A DNA stretch of 64,000 bases from Rhodococcus globerulus NBRC 14531 (GTDB taxonomy: Bacteria > Actinomycetota > Actinomycetes > Mycobacteriales > Mycobacteriaceae). Shown in pieces: positions 8,337 through 16,469 of this stretch; position 1 is the first letter of the stretch; each line of letters begins with the position of its first letter. The stretch covers positions 1-64,000 of the forward strand of contig NZ_BCWX01000001.1 of assembly GCF_001894805.1 (NCBI RefSeq). Direction: 5' to 3'. A program made the translations under genes and the position numbers. A model generated the notes under the pieces. That model saw nothing but the letters and a program-made list of their open reading frames with translations, had not been told where the DNA came from and did not search any database.

Positions 8337-8842
8337 GGTACCGTCTGGCAGTCCTCGCGCCCAGCGTTGTCGACGTGGTGCGCCATGCCGGCGGGTGGAT
8401 GTTCGACCAGGTAATGGCTGGCTGGGACGTCACGGTTATCGTCGAAAAGCACGAGAACACTCGGCCGTTGCAGATTCTCGGGGCAACCACGTTGGATTTG
8501 GAGTCCGTGATGGCCGCGCCCAACGGGCCGCGCCCGCAGGCGATTGCTCTGGCGGGTGATCTGTTCGAGTCCAATGCGATGGTGCGTGAAGGATTGCTCG
8601 ATACCCTCGATCGCGGCATTATCGACGTCACGTTGTGGGGTGACACGGTCCCGAGCGATCTTGCTCATCACTTCGGGCCGAGCTCGCACCAGTTAAGCCG
8701 CGCTGCAATGGTTTTCAAGTCCCACGCACTTGCGGCCGCATCCAGCTCGCCCGATCCCGTCGGTGCGACCGAAATGTTTCGTGGGGTCAGTCTGTTCGGC
8801 AAGTGTCCGGCAGACGGAGTGAACCTCGTGTCAGTCGGTTAG
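8243..8842 (+). CDS. Protein of unknown function overlapping the TetR gene
   Basis: I do not recognise a family. The reading frame of up to 199 residues has a compact core from about residue 34 (RLAVLAPSVVDVVRHAGGWMFDQVMAGWDVTVIVE, then LQILGATTLDLE) and ends in FRGVSLFGKCPADGVNLVSVG. It is rich in alpha/beta-like patterns, with no signal peptide or membrane segment. The ATG at 8243 has GGAGA upstream but implies a 94-base overlap with the repressor; otherwise it would start at a CTG at 8333 or a later GTG. Codon usage downstream of the overlap looks genuine. It is probably co-transcribed with the TetR, so it may share its signal or target. Confidence 0.6.
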   Translation: MAARSFDSTDRNLQGLHAIADSTARARRHSLRYRLAVLAPSVVDVVRHAGGWMFDQVMAGWDVTVIVEKHENTRPLQILGATTLDLESVMAAPNGPRPQAIALAGDLFESNAMVREGLLDTLDRGIIDVTLWGDTVPSDLAHHFGPSSHQLSRAAMVFKSHALAAASSSPDPVGATEMFRGVSLFGKCPADGVNLVSVG

Positions 8843-8848
8843 TGAACT

Positions 8849-8878
8849 ACTTCCCGCGCACGGTCCGGTGCGGGAAGG
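8849..8878 (+). terminator. Possible hairpin terminator after the 8243-8842 gene
   Basis: An imperfect stem TTCCCGC..GCGGGAA (about 8850-8877) follows the stop codon by a few bases. There is no T-run after it, so termination is only suggested. Confidence 0.3.
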
Positions 8879-8900
8879 ATCGAGAAGCCGCATGCTCCGG

Positions 8901-8930
8901 CTGTTGATACGCGTGAACGTGTATCAACAG
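8901..8930. promoter_or_regulatory. 30-bp palindromic operator upstream of the SDR at 8961
   Basis: Perfect 10-bp arms, CTGTTGATAC (8901-8910) and GTATCAACAG (8921-8930), surround a partly symmetrical centre. It sits 31 bases before the SDR start codon, so it is likely a repressor site. Its half-site TGTTGAT also occurs in the operator at 43156-43177 next to another TetR gene, although the spacing differs. Confidence 0.55.
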
Positions 8931-8960
8931 GCGGAGCATTGTTGTGAGAAAGCAGTGCAT

Positions 8961-9764
8961 GTGAACAGTAATGACTTTGTCAGCAGATATGGCCCGGTAG
9001 CGCTGGTGACTGGTGCTTCCTCCGGCATCGGTCAGTCGTTTGCCGAACAGTTGGCGGCCATGGGCCTCGATGTGGTCTTGGTTGCGCGCCGGGAATCGCT
9101 CCTGGAGGAATTGGCCTCGAGATTGCGAGCCGAGCACGGCGTCGAAGTAACTGTCTGCTCTGCAGATCTTGCTGAAGTTGCGGCGACGGCGTCGATTCTC
9201 GACGCGACATCAGGCCTCGATATCGGGCTGGTTGTGAGTAATGCCGGTTACGGGTTCAAAGGAGAACACTCCGCTATGGACCCAGCAGAGCTGGCGGACA
9301 TGGTGACGGTGAACTGCACAACGCCCATGCTGCTGACCCGTGGTTTCATTCCGCGCCTACGAGCGCGTGGACGTGGCGGCATCATTGTGACCAGCTCGAT
9401 CGAAGCATTGTTGGGTTGCCCGTATTCCACGGCCTATTCGTCGAGTAAGGCATTCCTGAACAGTTTGGGAGAGGGCCTGTGGGGTGAGCTGACGCCGGAA
9501 GGTATTGACGTACTGACGATTTGCCCGGGGGCTACCGATACCGAAGCGCTGCGGCGGAGCGGGATCGACCCGGCCACGATGAATAATGTCATGTCGCCGG
9601 ACGAGGTGGTGACGCTGACCTTGGACAACATCGACAACGGGCCGACGCTGTTTCCCAGCGACCATCACAAAGCGGTTTTCGATCAACTCCTGTCGATTCC
9701 TCGGCGAGATGCACTGACGGCGATGGCTCGGGGTATGAAGGTGAACTCGGTCCAGCCCAACTAG
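8961..9764 (+). CDS. Short-chain dehydrogenase/reductase
   Basis: This 267-residue SDR has TGASSGIGQSFAEQL, the arginine-rich turn VLVARRE typical of NADP(H)-preferring members, SNAGYGF and the catalytic tyrosine/lysine in TAYSSSKAF. It resembles the broad DltE/hydroxysteroid-dehydrogenase-like group; the substrate is unknown. The GTG at 8961 is chosen because the homologous N-terminus begins just after it and GAGAAAG lies upstream. A longer frame from 8868 would run through the 30-bp operator and is unlikely. It is a single gene behind its own operator. Confidence 0.88.
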   Translation: MNSNDFVSRYGPVALVTGASSGIGQSFAEQLAAMGLDVVLVARRESLLEELASRLRAEHGVEVTVCSADLAEVAATASILDATSGLDIGLVVSNAGYGFKGEHSAMDPAELADMVTVNCTTPMLLTRGFIPRLRARGRGGIIVTSSIEALLGCPYSTAYSSSKAFLNSLGEGLWGELTPEGIDVLTICPGATDTEALRRSGIDPATMNNVMSPDEVVTLTLDNIDNGPTLFPSDHHKAVFDQLLSIPRRDALTAMARGMKVNSVQPN

Positions 9765-9840
9765 TCGGGACGGGCAAATGTCTTGGTCGCGTGTTGTTTT
9801 GCGGGGATCGCGAGATTTCCTTGCATTCCGCGCGTCCGGG

Positions 9841-9857
9841 TGAGAATATTCTTCTCA
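9841..9857. promoter_or_regulatory. Palindromic operator, site C of the shared regulon
   Basis: TGAGAATATTCTTCTCA matches the shared palindrome with one arm mismatch. Its last base is the first base of a possible leader ORF, and it lies 74 bases before the VOC gene. The operon it controls ends with a TetR gene (11252), which has no other palindrome of its own. Confidence 0.6.
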
Positions 9858-9934
9858 TGCCAAAGAATCTTGTTCTGGGTGTTTTGGGCGCACGGGTGTC
9901 ACAGGCGCCGCGGACCGAGGTGATCGAGGAATGA
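9857..9934 (+). CDS. Possible 25-residue leader peptide
   Basis: The ATG at 9857 opens a 25-codon frame that begins MPKNLVLGVLG and ends TEVIEE. Its TGA overlaps the ATG of the VOC gene (ATGA), the same coupling used by the next two genes. There is no clear ribosome site, and the ATG abuts the operator, so any product would come from a nearly leaderless transcript. It may simply be the intact 5' end of the message, or a coupling device. Confidence 0.35.
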   Translation: MPKNLVLGVLGARVSQAPRTEVIEE

Positions 9935-10413
9935 AGGCCGAGGATCTCTTCCATCTCGGGATCGTCACCGAAACGTTCGAGCAGACCAGGGACGAACTGT
10001 CGTCGCTGTTCGGGTACGAATGGGGCCCTGAGGTCGGTGGCCCGATCAACGTCACATTGCCGAGCGGCGATGCCACCGTTGATCTGCGATGTGCGTATTC
10101 GGTGACCGCGCCGCGCGTGGAAATCGTTCGCGCCGTTCCGCAGTCGACTCTGTGGGATGCAAGTAGAGGGCAAGGCATTCATCATGTCGGGTACTGGTCC
10201 GACGACGTCGCGGCAGATTCTGCAGAGCTGGCGCGTCACGGATACGTCACCGAGGCAACACGTCTCGGGTCTGATGGCATACCGTTCTTCTCGTTCCAGC
10301 GTAGTCCTTGGGGATTTCGGATCGAACTCGTGAGCAGAACCGCGAAGACCGGCCTCGAACAGTGTTGGGCGACACCGGTCGCGCGGCAAGCGGAAGTTGG
10401 TGCGAAGTCATGA
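9931..10413 (+). CDS. VOC/glyoxalase-superfamily protein
   Basis: This 160-residue protein has the paired beta-alpha-beta-beta-beta modules of the vicinal oxygen chelate fold. Likely metal ligands are H8 in FHLGIVTET, the histidines of GIHHVGYWSDD and the glutamate of GFRIELVS. Family members include epimerases such as methylmalonyl-CoA epimerase, isomerases and dioxygenases; the reaction here is not determined. It is the first full gene of a three-gene operon (VOC, SDR, TetR) joined by ATGA/GTGA overlaps behind operator C. Confidence 0.82.
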   Translation: MKAEDLFHLGIVTETFEQTRDELSSLFGYEWGPEVGGPINVTLPSGDATVDLRCAYSVTAPRVEIVRAVPQSTLWDASRGQGIHHVGYWSDDVAADSAELARHGYVTEATRLGSDGIPFFSFQRSPWGFRIELVSRTAKTGLEQCWATPVARQAEVGAKS

Positions 10414-11255
10414 CTACTGTCGGAATTGTGACCGGCGCGGGACGTGGCATGGGTTTTGCCTGCGCGCGGCGTCTGACCGACTCGGTGGACCGTTTGTTGC
10501 TGGTCGACATGGACCCGGAAACCGTGGCGGCGGCAGCAGCTGAACTTTCCGGGACCGGCCGCGCCGTCGTAGAACCGTTTGTTCTCGATGTCACGGACCC
10601 TGCTGGCCTTGCTCGTCTAGTCGATCGAGTGCGTGAACTCGGAACCTTGCGGTCGGTCGCACATGTCGCCGGAATCTCGCCGACCATGGCCGACTGGCGC
10701 AGAATCTTTTCTGTCGATCTTGTGGGTACCGCCTTGCTCGCGGAAGCGTTGCGCCCGCTCGCCACGGCTGGCACGGCAATGGTGTGTTTTGCATCCATGG
10801 CGCCGACACTGGCGTCACTCGAGCCGGACGCTGCAACCGCTGCAGCGCTGGAAGATCCTCTGCGAGAAAACTTTCTGGACGAGATCTACGAAGCGGTCGG
10901 GCCCGCGATCGAACACACCGGCGCCGCGTACGCGTGGGCGAAATACGGTGTTCAGCGTTTCGTGAAACACGAGGCCGTGCGATTGGGCGCCGTCGGCGCA
11001 CGCGTCTGCTCGCTGTCACCCGGATTGATCGACACCCCTCAAGGCCGACAAGAAGCCGAGAACAACGCGCATCTGCGTGCGCTGGTCACACAGACGCCTC
11101 TTGCCCGGACCGGTACTGCTGACGAAGTAGCAGCAGTCGTGTCGTTCCTGCTCTCGGATGACGCCAGCTTCCTCAACGGAACAGATATTCTCGTCGACGG
11201 TGGAATCTGCGCCGCGGTGCATACCAGCGGCGGACTGAGTGCGGCTCGTTCGTGA
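10410..11255 (+). CDS. Short-chain dehydrogenase (3-alpha-hydroxysteroid-dehydrogenase-like)
   Basis: This 281-residue SDR starts at the ATG overlapping the VOC stop. It has TGAGRGMGFACARRL, the acidic turn VDMDPE suited to NAD(H), HVAGISP, the serine strand CFASMAP and the catalytic pair in YAWAKYG. The insert between the serine and tyrosine strands (residues about 130-170) resembles carbonyl reductase/3-alpha-HSD-type SDRs, which act on cyclic alcohols and ketones. That fits a pathway with ring-containing intermediates, but the substrate is not shown. Confidence 0.88.
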   Translation: MTTVGIVTGAGRGMGFACARRLTDSVDRLLLVDMDPETVAAAAAELSGTGRAVVEPFVLDVTDPAGLARLVDRVRELGTLRSVAHVAGISPTMADWRRIFSVDLVGTALLAEALRPLATAGTAMVCFASMAPTLASLEPDAATAAALEDPLRENFLDEIYEAVGPAIEHTGAAYAWAKYGVQRFVKHEAVRLGAVGARVCSLSPGLIDTPQGRQEAENNAHLRALVTQTPLARTGTADEVAAVVSFLLSDDASFLNGTDILVDGGICAAVHTSGGLSAARS

Positions 11256-11917
11256 CGGGGTATCTTATTCCGATGGACATGAGTGGTTCGACCACCGAGC
11301 CGACACAAGATCTGGCAACCCGAATTGCTGCGCGGGCCTTGGCAGATCGAGGCGCTGTGTATGCCAGCGAGGTTCGCCGATTGCTTGACGCCGCGTTGGT
11401 GGTCATCAGGTCACTGGGAACGAACTCCCGCCCTCGCGTCGCGGATATCGTGGCACAAGCGGGACTGTCCAACGATGTCTTCTATCGGCACTTCAAGTCG
11501 AAAGATGCACTGGTTTCGGCGATCTTGGAGGATGGTTCCGAGCGTTTGGCAACGTATGTTGCGCATCAGATGGACAAGGAGAACACCCCAGAGGGGAAGA
11601 TTCGGCGGTGGGTCGAAGGTGTCCTGTCCCAGGCCGACGAAGATTCGGCGGCCACTACCCGAGCAGTGCTCTGGAATGCGGGTGGGACGGGCGTCGGCGC
11701 AGTATCGGGGCCACCGTCGGCGAGCGGTCCACTGGCGACCCTGCTGCGTGGTCCCCTTGCGGAACTGGGCAGCGCAGCACCGGAGTTCGATGCCACATTG
11801 GCGGCACACGCGACAGTCGGAAAGCTCTCCGACTACCTCTGGCAGCGGATTCAGCCTACCGATTCGGATATCGACCGGATCACCGAATTCTGTTTACGCA
11901 CAATAACGCCCGCCTAG
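11252..11917 (+). CDS. TetR-family regulator, candidate controller of the TGAGAATnnnATTCTCA regulon
   Basis: This 221-residue regulator has an N-terminal helix-turn-helix around residues 50-90 (SRPRVADIVAQAGLSNDVFYRHFKSKDALVSAILE) preceded by an unusually long 40-residue lead. The GTG start overlaps the SDR stop (GTGA). It is the only TetR gene in the window without its own distinct upstream palindrome; the operon promoter carries site C of the shared motif instead. By elimination it is the best candidate for binding that motif, which is inference and not shown by the sequence. Confidence 0.9.
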   Translation: MTGYLIPMDMSGSTTEPTQDLATRIAARALADRGAVYASEVRRLLDAALVVIRSLGTNSRPRVADIVAQAGLSNDVFYRHFKSKDALVSAILEDGSERLATYVAHQMDKENTPEGKIRRWVEGVLSQADEDSAATTRAVLWNAGGTGVGAVSGPPSASGPLATLLRGPLAELGSAAPEFDATLAAHATVGKLSDYLWQRIQPTDSDIDRITEFCLRTITPA

Positions 11918-11923
11918 TCGATC

Positions 11924-12595
11924 TCAATCAGGTCTGAGACTTCGAAGAAACAGTGCTACCGCGGACTGAACATGCCGTTCTTGATCTGCGGGGTCATGCA
12001 CAATTCCGAACGAGGCCAGGCGGGCCGGACCGCCGGACGCCATGCCGAGAAATAGTTCGGCGAGTACGTCCGGTTCCTCGGCGACGATCTCGCCGGCCTC
12101 GGCATGCCGCACGAGTAGATCTGTGACCAACTGTTTGCGCGGCCAGAATCCCGTGCCGTGCGTTCGACGAGCGATGTCCGGAAAGCGCTCAGCGTAGGTG
12201 ATCGCGATCTGTTCGAGTTTGATCATGGACGGGTTCAGGGCGCGGCTCAGTGCCGTCCTCGCGATGGTGGTCAACGCGACTTCCAGATTGTCGAGATCAG
12301 GTGCAGGTGGTTCTGGCACAGGCCAATCCGTGCGTTGGACGGCCCAGCCGAGAACCGAGCGGAAGACTGCTTCCTTGGTGGGGAATCGTGTGTACAGCGT
12401 CGGTTTGGTAGTGCCGGCCGCGGCAGCGATGGCATTCATCGACGTCCCCTCGTATCCATGCTCGAGGAACATGGCGAGGGCGCCTTCACGTATGGCGTGA
12501 TCCAGTGCGGTGGCCTGCTCGAGAGTGGGGCGCCCCCCGCGGCTTCGGCGTGCTCCGGCTGCGCCCGGTTCGGACCTGTGCGACGTCATGAACAT
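11924..12595 (-). CDS. TetR-family transcriptional repressor
   Basis: This 223-residue regulator has a basic N-terminus (RRSRGGRPTL) and a helix-turn-helix NAIAAAAGTTKPTLYTRFPTKEAVFRSVL at about residues 53-81. A second ATG two codons in (12589) is an equally possible start. It is divergent from the LuxE-like/LuxC-like gene set, with a 22-bp palindrome between the two start codons. It is therefore the probable local repressor of the 12683-19254 operon. It ends six bases from the convergent TetR at 11917. Confidence 0.92.
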   Translation of the reverse strand: MFMTSHRSEPGAAGARRSRGGRPTLEQATALDHAIREGALAMFLEHGYEGTSMNAIAAAAGTTKPTLYTRFPTKEAVFRSVLGWAVQRTDWPVPEPPAPDLDNLEVALTTIARTALSRALNPSMIKLEQIAITYAERFPDIARRTHGTGFWPRKQLVTDLLVRHAEAGEIVAEEPDVLAELFLGMASGGPARLASFGIVHDPADQERHVQSAVALFLRSLRPD

Positions 12596-12628
12596 CAGTG
12601 TGCCAGTCGAACTCAGCTATAGACAGAA

Positions 12629-12650
12629 AACTAAACCCATGGGTAAAGTT
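12629..12650. promoter_or_regulatory. Palindromic operator between TetR and the LuxE/LuxC-like operon
   Basis: A perfect ACCCATGGGT core (12635-12644) is flanked by AACT and AGTT arms, giving a 22-bp symmetrical site with one mismatched step per side. It lies 34 bases before the minus-strand TetR start and 33 before the plus-strand ATG at 12683, an ideal place to repress both genes. Confidence 0.7.
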
Positions 12651-12682
12651 AATTCCGGGGGGCAACATCGACTGGAGGCACA

Positions 12683-13981
12683 ATGTCAGGGACGACCACA
12701 CAGCGAGATGAGATTGTCGAGCGACTCGACGCGCGATTCCAGGAACTGCGTCAGCAGGTACCGGTACTGAAGCAGCGGGCGGACGACGAGGGGATCACCG
12801 AAATCGCACGGCGTGAGGACATGATTCCTCTGCTGTTTCCGCATACCACGTATAAGAGCTACCCGGAATCGTTGATCGCTAAAGGTCAATGGGCGCAGCT
12901 TAATCGGTGGCTCGATTCGCTTTCGGCGCATCGCGTCGAGGGAGTGGACGTGTCGGACGTCGTCGACGTCGACGGGTATATCGACGCCCTCGAAGCTGTC
13001 GGGCACCTGGTGTCGAGTTCGAGTGGAACGAGCGGGAAGAGTTCCTTCCTCAACAAGTCCGTACAGGATCGCGAAGTGTCCATGCAGAACATGCTGGACT
13101 GCCTGACGGACTTGGGGATTCATCGCGACAACTCGTGGCACGTTATCCCGGTCGGGCCGGAAACGGGTCTGAGTGGACACAACGCCCTGCGTGATCTCAT
13201 CTACAAGGAGTACGGCCGACCGGACGGAATCGAGCGGCCGTCGGGCGCGGAGGCAAGCGGTCACTATGCGTATATGGCGCGTCTGTCTGCCATGCGTAAG
13301 GCAATGGCAGACGGGACCGCGGCACCGGACGAGCTAGCTACCCATGAGGCGTCAGCCGCCGCGCGCCAGGCGGAAAACGAACGCCGTCTGCGGCATTGGG
13401 CAGAGCAGATCATCGAACACCGCACCGAGAAGATCTTTTTCAATTCTCAGTTCCCGAACCTGTTCCGCCTCACCGAGATTCTGCGAGAACTCGGAATGAA
13501 GGAGGGAGACATCACGGGGGAGAACGCGATGACTGCGGGCGGCGGGCTCAAGGGCATGTCACTGCCGGCTGACTACCAGAACCAGATCTTTCGAATGCTG
13601 AATATCGATCCGAGCCGGTTCTTTCACTACTACTCGATGCAAGAGTTGAATATTCGTTTGCCGAAATGCGCGTCGGGTCGGTACCACGTTCCTTCGGAGC
13701 TGGTTCTGTTCGTTCTCGACAAGAACGGCGAAGCGCTTGCACCCGAGTCGGATGGCAAGGTGGAAGGCCGCGCCGCGTTCTTCGACACTACCGTCGACGG
13801 ACGTTGGGGCGGAACGATCACCGGAGACAAGATCTCGGTCGAACTCGGTGACTGCTCCTGTGGCCGAACCGGCCCCACGGTTGACGCAGACATCACCCGC
13901 TACTCCGATCTGGCAGACGACGACAAGATCACCTGTGCCGGCACCACGGACGCGTACGTCCGCGGATTCCTCGAGGACTGA
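12683..13981 (+). CDS. LuxE-like acyl-protein synthetase / adenylate-forming ligase
   Basis: This 432-residue protein resembles LuxE and the PaaK branch of adenylate-forming enzymes. The nucleotide loop SSSSGTSGKSS lies at residues 111-121 and a C-terminal CSCGRTGPT motif has C391 and C393. LuxE activates a fatty acid as acyl-AMP and hands the acyl group to LuxC for reduction to the aldehyde. The next gene, 11 bases on, is LuxC-like, which strongly supports this role. No luciferase genes are present. GGAGG precedes the ATG. The acid substrate is unknown. A plain CoA ligase of the PaaK type is the main alternative. Confidence 0.8.
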   Translation: MSGTTTQRDEIVERLDARFQELRQQVPVLKQRADDEGITEIARREDMIPLLFPHTTYKSYPESLIAKGQWAQLNRWLDSLSAHRVEGVDVSDVVDVDGYIDALEAVGHLVSSSSGTSGKSSFLNKSVQDREVSMQNMLDCLTDLGIHRDNSWHVIPVGPETGLSGHNALRDLIYKEYGRPDGIERPSGAEASGHYAYMARLSAMRKAMADGTAAPDELATHEASAAARQAENERRLRHWAEQIIEHRTEKIFFNSQFPNLFRLTEILRELGMKEGDITGENAMTAGGGLKGMSLPADYQNQIFRMLNIDPSRFFHYYSMQELNIRLPKCASGRYHVPSELVLFVLDKNGEALAPESDGKVEGRAAFFDTTVDGRWGGTITGDKISVELGDCSCGRTGPTVDADITRYSDLADDDKITCAGTTDAYVRGFLED

Positions 13982-13992
13982 GAGAAACTTCA

Positions 13993-15405
13993 ATGACTAC
14001 GTCATCAACACTCGCACCGAGTAAGTCCAAGATCCGTGTACCTCATTTCATCCGAGGCAAGCTCGTCTGGGGTGAGGACACCGAGTATCTGTCGCGGGAC
14101 TTCGGGGTTCCGTTTGTCACGCCGGCTCTGGAACTGAACAGATTGTTCGTGCCACGCACCGAACCCGGACCGGCATTCGACGTGCCGGTCACGGACATCA
14201 TCGACTTCCTGGTCGAGACGGCAAAGCATCTCACGCTAGAGACAAACGAGTACCTGCAGGAATCCCTCGAGATGACCCTTCAGGTCAGTGCGCTGCCCAG
14301 GAGAATCATCGAGAACACCTTCGCGCGGCCGGGCCAGTTCCTGACGCGGGAGGCGCTGGAATACCGTCTTGACCGCACCTTCGGTGATCGCAACCTCCTC
14401 GACGGATGGGTGGAGCGCACCGACCCCAACGGTCGTGTGAGCCGGGTCCGGGCATTCCCACCCCGCCTCGTGCACATGCTTGCCGGAAACTCGCCGAGCG
14501 CCGCTATGACATCGATCGCAGACGCGGCGCTTGTCAAGGCAGTCAACGTCTTCAAGATGCCATCGGCTGACCCGTTCACCACCGTGGCGGTACTGCGCAC
14601 CATGTCCGACATCGAACCCGATCATCCGATCCTGCGCTCGATGTCCGCCGTGTACTGGCGCGGCGGTGACGAGAAGGTCGAGAGCGTGCTCTACCGCTCC
14701 CAGTACTTCGACAAGCTTGTGGCGTGGGGTGGTGGCCCCGCCATCGAGAACGCCGCGAAGTACGCCGGTCCCGGCTTTCAGCTGATCTCCTTCGACCCCA
14801 AGGTCTCGATGTCCGTCATCGGACGTGAAGCCTTCGAGTCCGAAGAGACTCTCCGCGAGGTCGCGGAGTTGGCAGCGTCCGACGCCACTATCTTCAACCA
14901 GGACGCCTGCCTCGCGGCGCGTCACATTGCCGTCGAGGGTGACATCGAGCAGGTGGATCGCTTCTGTGCGTTGCTGTGTGAGCGTCTGGGAGTCGACCGC
15001 GACTTTGCCGAGGCCGTTGGTCCCAAGACGCCGCGCGATATTCGCGAAGAAGTTGAGGGCATGCGATTCCTCGAGCCCGACTACCGCATCTGGGGCAGCT
15101 ACGACGGCAGTGGTCTTGTTGTCCGCTCACCGGAACCGGTGGACTTCCACCCGACCAACAAGACGGTCAACGTCGTCCCCATTGCATCGATGGCCGACGC
15201 GGCGCATTTCGCGACGGTGGCAACACAGACCGTGGGTGTTTACCCGACACACCGCAAGGCCGAGGTACGAGATCGCCTGGCAACAGCAGGAGTTCAGCGT
15301 GTGGTGAAGCTCGGTAGCGCGTTGACCGGCAGTATGGGCAGCCCGCACGACGGCATGTACCCGTTGCATCGATTCGTCAACTGGGTAGTGGACGACGATG
15401 CCTGA
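13993..15405 (+). CDS. LuxC-like acyl-CoA/acyl-protein reductase
   Basis: This 470-residue member of the LuxC family is related to aldehyde dehydrogenases. The expected catalytic cysteine is C306 in FNQDACLAARH, and the cofactor region includes HMLAGNSPSAAMTS and WGGGPAIENAAKYAGPGFQLISF. LuxC takes the acyl group from LuxE or CoA and reduces it with NADPH to the aldehyde. Here it would feed the adjoining aldo-keto reductase or aldehyde dehydrogenase. It begins 12 bases after the LuxE-like gene and overlaps the aldo-keto reductase by eight bases, so the three are one transcription unit. Confidence 0.87.
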   Translation: MTTSSTLAPSKSKIRVPHFIRGKLVWGEDTEYLSRDFGVPFVTPALELNRLFVPRTEPGPAFDVPVTDIIDFLVETAKHLTLETNEYLQESLEMTLQVSALPRRIIENTFARPGQFLTREALEYRLDRTFGDRNLLDGWVERTDPNGRVSRVRAFPPRLVHMLAGNSPSAAMTSIADAALVKAVNVFKMPSADPFTTVAVLRTMSDIEPDHPILRSMSAVYWRGGDEKVESVLYRSQYFDKLVAWGGGPAIENAAKYAGPGFQLISFDPKVSMSVIGREAFESEETLREVAELAASDATIFNQDACLAARHIAVEGDIEQVDRFCALLCERLGVDRDFAEAVGPKTPRDIREEVEGMRFLEPDYRIWGSYDGSGLVVRSPEPVDFHPTNKTVNVVPIASMADAAHFATVATQTVGVYPTHRKAEVRDRLATAGVQRVVKLGSALTGSMGSPHDGMYPLHRFVNWVVDDDA

Positions 15406-16381
15406 AGCCGTGAGTGGTGCAGGCATGCCGCTGCGAGTGCTCGGCAGATCCGGACTACGAGTCAGCGAAATGTGTCTGGGCGCCATGACGTTCGGAACGG
15501 ACTGGGGCTTCGGAGCCGACGAGTCCATTTGTCAGGATATCTACAAGGAGTTCCGCAGCGTCGGCGGTAATTTCATCGACACAGCCAACAATTACACCAA
15601 CGGTGCGAGCGAGACGATTCTCGGGCGGCTGATCGCGTCCGAGCGTGACGATGTTGTCGTGAGTACCAAGTACACGCTGCCGACACATCCGGGTGATCCC
15701 AATTCCGGTGGAAATCATCGGAAAAGCTTGCGTCGCAGTGTCGAAGAGAGTCTGCGACGCCTCGGCACCGACTACGTCGACTTGTTGTGGGTGCATGCGT
15801 GGGATCGGCAGACGCCGGCCGAGGAGACGCTCCGCGGACTTGACGATCTGGTCCGCAGTGGCAAGGTCTTGGCGATCGGTATCACCAATACTCCGGCCTG
15901 GGTGGTTGCCCGCTCGAACGCAATCGCCGAGTTGCGCGGTTGGAGCGCCTACTGCGCCATGCAGGTCGAATACTCCTTGGTGGCACGAAGTCCCGACCGT
16001 GAGCTTCTTCCGATGGCGAGCGAATTGGATTTAGCCCTGTGTGCCTGGAGTCCTTTGGCTCGCGGCCTACTTGCCGGAAAGGGAGACCCCGAACGACTCT
16101 CGCCTGCCGGTCGGGAGGCCCGAACCGTTGCCCAAGACATTGCGGCCGAACTGGGAGTCAGCCCCGCGCAGGTTGCCTTGGCGTGGGTCATACGTCGGGG
16201 GCTCATGCCGTCGATCGGCGCGCGCACGGTGGAACAGCTTCGAGACAACCTCGGCGCTCTGCAGGTGATGCTCGACGAAGGGCAGCAGGAGCGTCTCGAC
16301 GCAGCATCGCGGGTGCGACTCGGCTATCCGCACGATTTCCTGAACGAGCGGCGCGCGGTGTTGGAGCCGCAGGAGTTGTAG
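15398..16381 (+). CDS. Aldo/keto reductase
   Basis: This 327-residue (beta/alpha)8 NADPH-dependent reductase has FIDTANNYTNGASETILGR carrying the catalytic Asp and Tyr, the lysine in STKYTLP, and WVHAWD in place of the catalytic histidine strand. The phosphate-binding end MPSIGARTVEQLRDN is typical. It overlaps the LuxC-like gene, so reduction of the aldehyde that LuxC makes to an alcohol is a reasonable role. Aldehyde-to-alcohol is inferred from position only. Confidence 0.9.
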   Translation: MPEAVSGAGMPLRVLGRSGLRVSEMCLGAMTFGTDWGFGADESICQDIYKEFRSVGGNFIDTANNYTNGASETILGRLIASERDDVVVSTKYTLPTHPGDPNSGGNHRKSLRRSVEESLRRLGTDYVDLLWVHAWDRQTPAEETLRGLDDLVRSGKVLAIGITNTPAWVVARSNAIAELRGWSAYCAMQVEYSLVARSPDRELLPMASELDLALCAWSPLARGLLAGKGDPERLSPAGREARTVAQDIAAELGVSPAQVALAWVIRRGLMPSIGARTVEQLRDNLGALQVMLDEGQQERLDAASRVRLGYPHDFLNERRAVLEPQEL

Positions 16382-16469
16382 CAGCTTCAATTTCTGAAAA
16401 GCATCGACAAAGGGTCGGCACTTTGTTAGATTCTCGACATTAGAGTCGGCTTATTACGTCATCTTGTAG

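Noticed and set aside
12683-15405. A bioluminescence (lux) operon
   Set aside because: Only LuxC- and LuxE-like genes are present; there is no luxA/luxB, and the LLM-type protein at 60484 is of the F420/FMN oxidoreductase group, not luciferase.
16426-16450. A further copy of the shared palindrome before the aldehyde dehydrogenase
   Set aside because: Only one half-site (ATTCTCG) is present; the expected second arm is not symmetrical.
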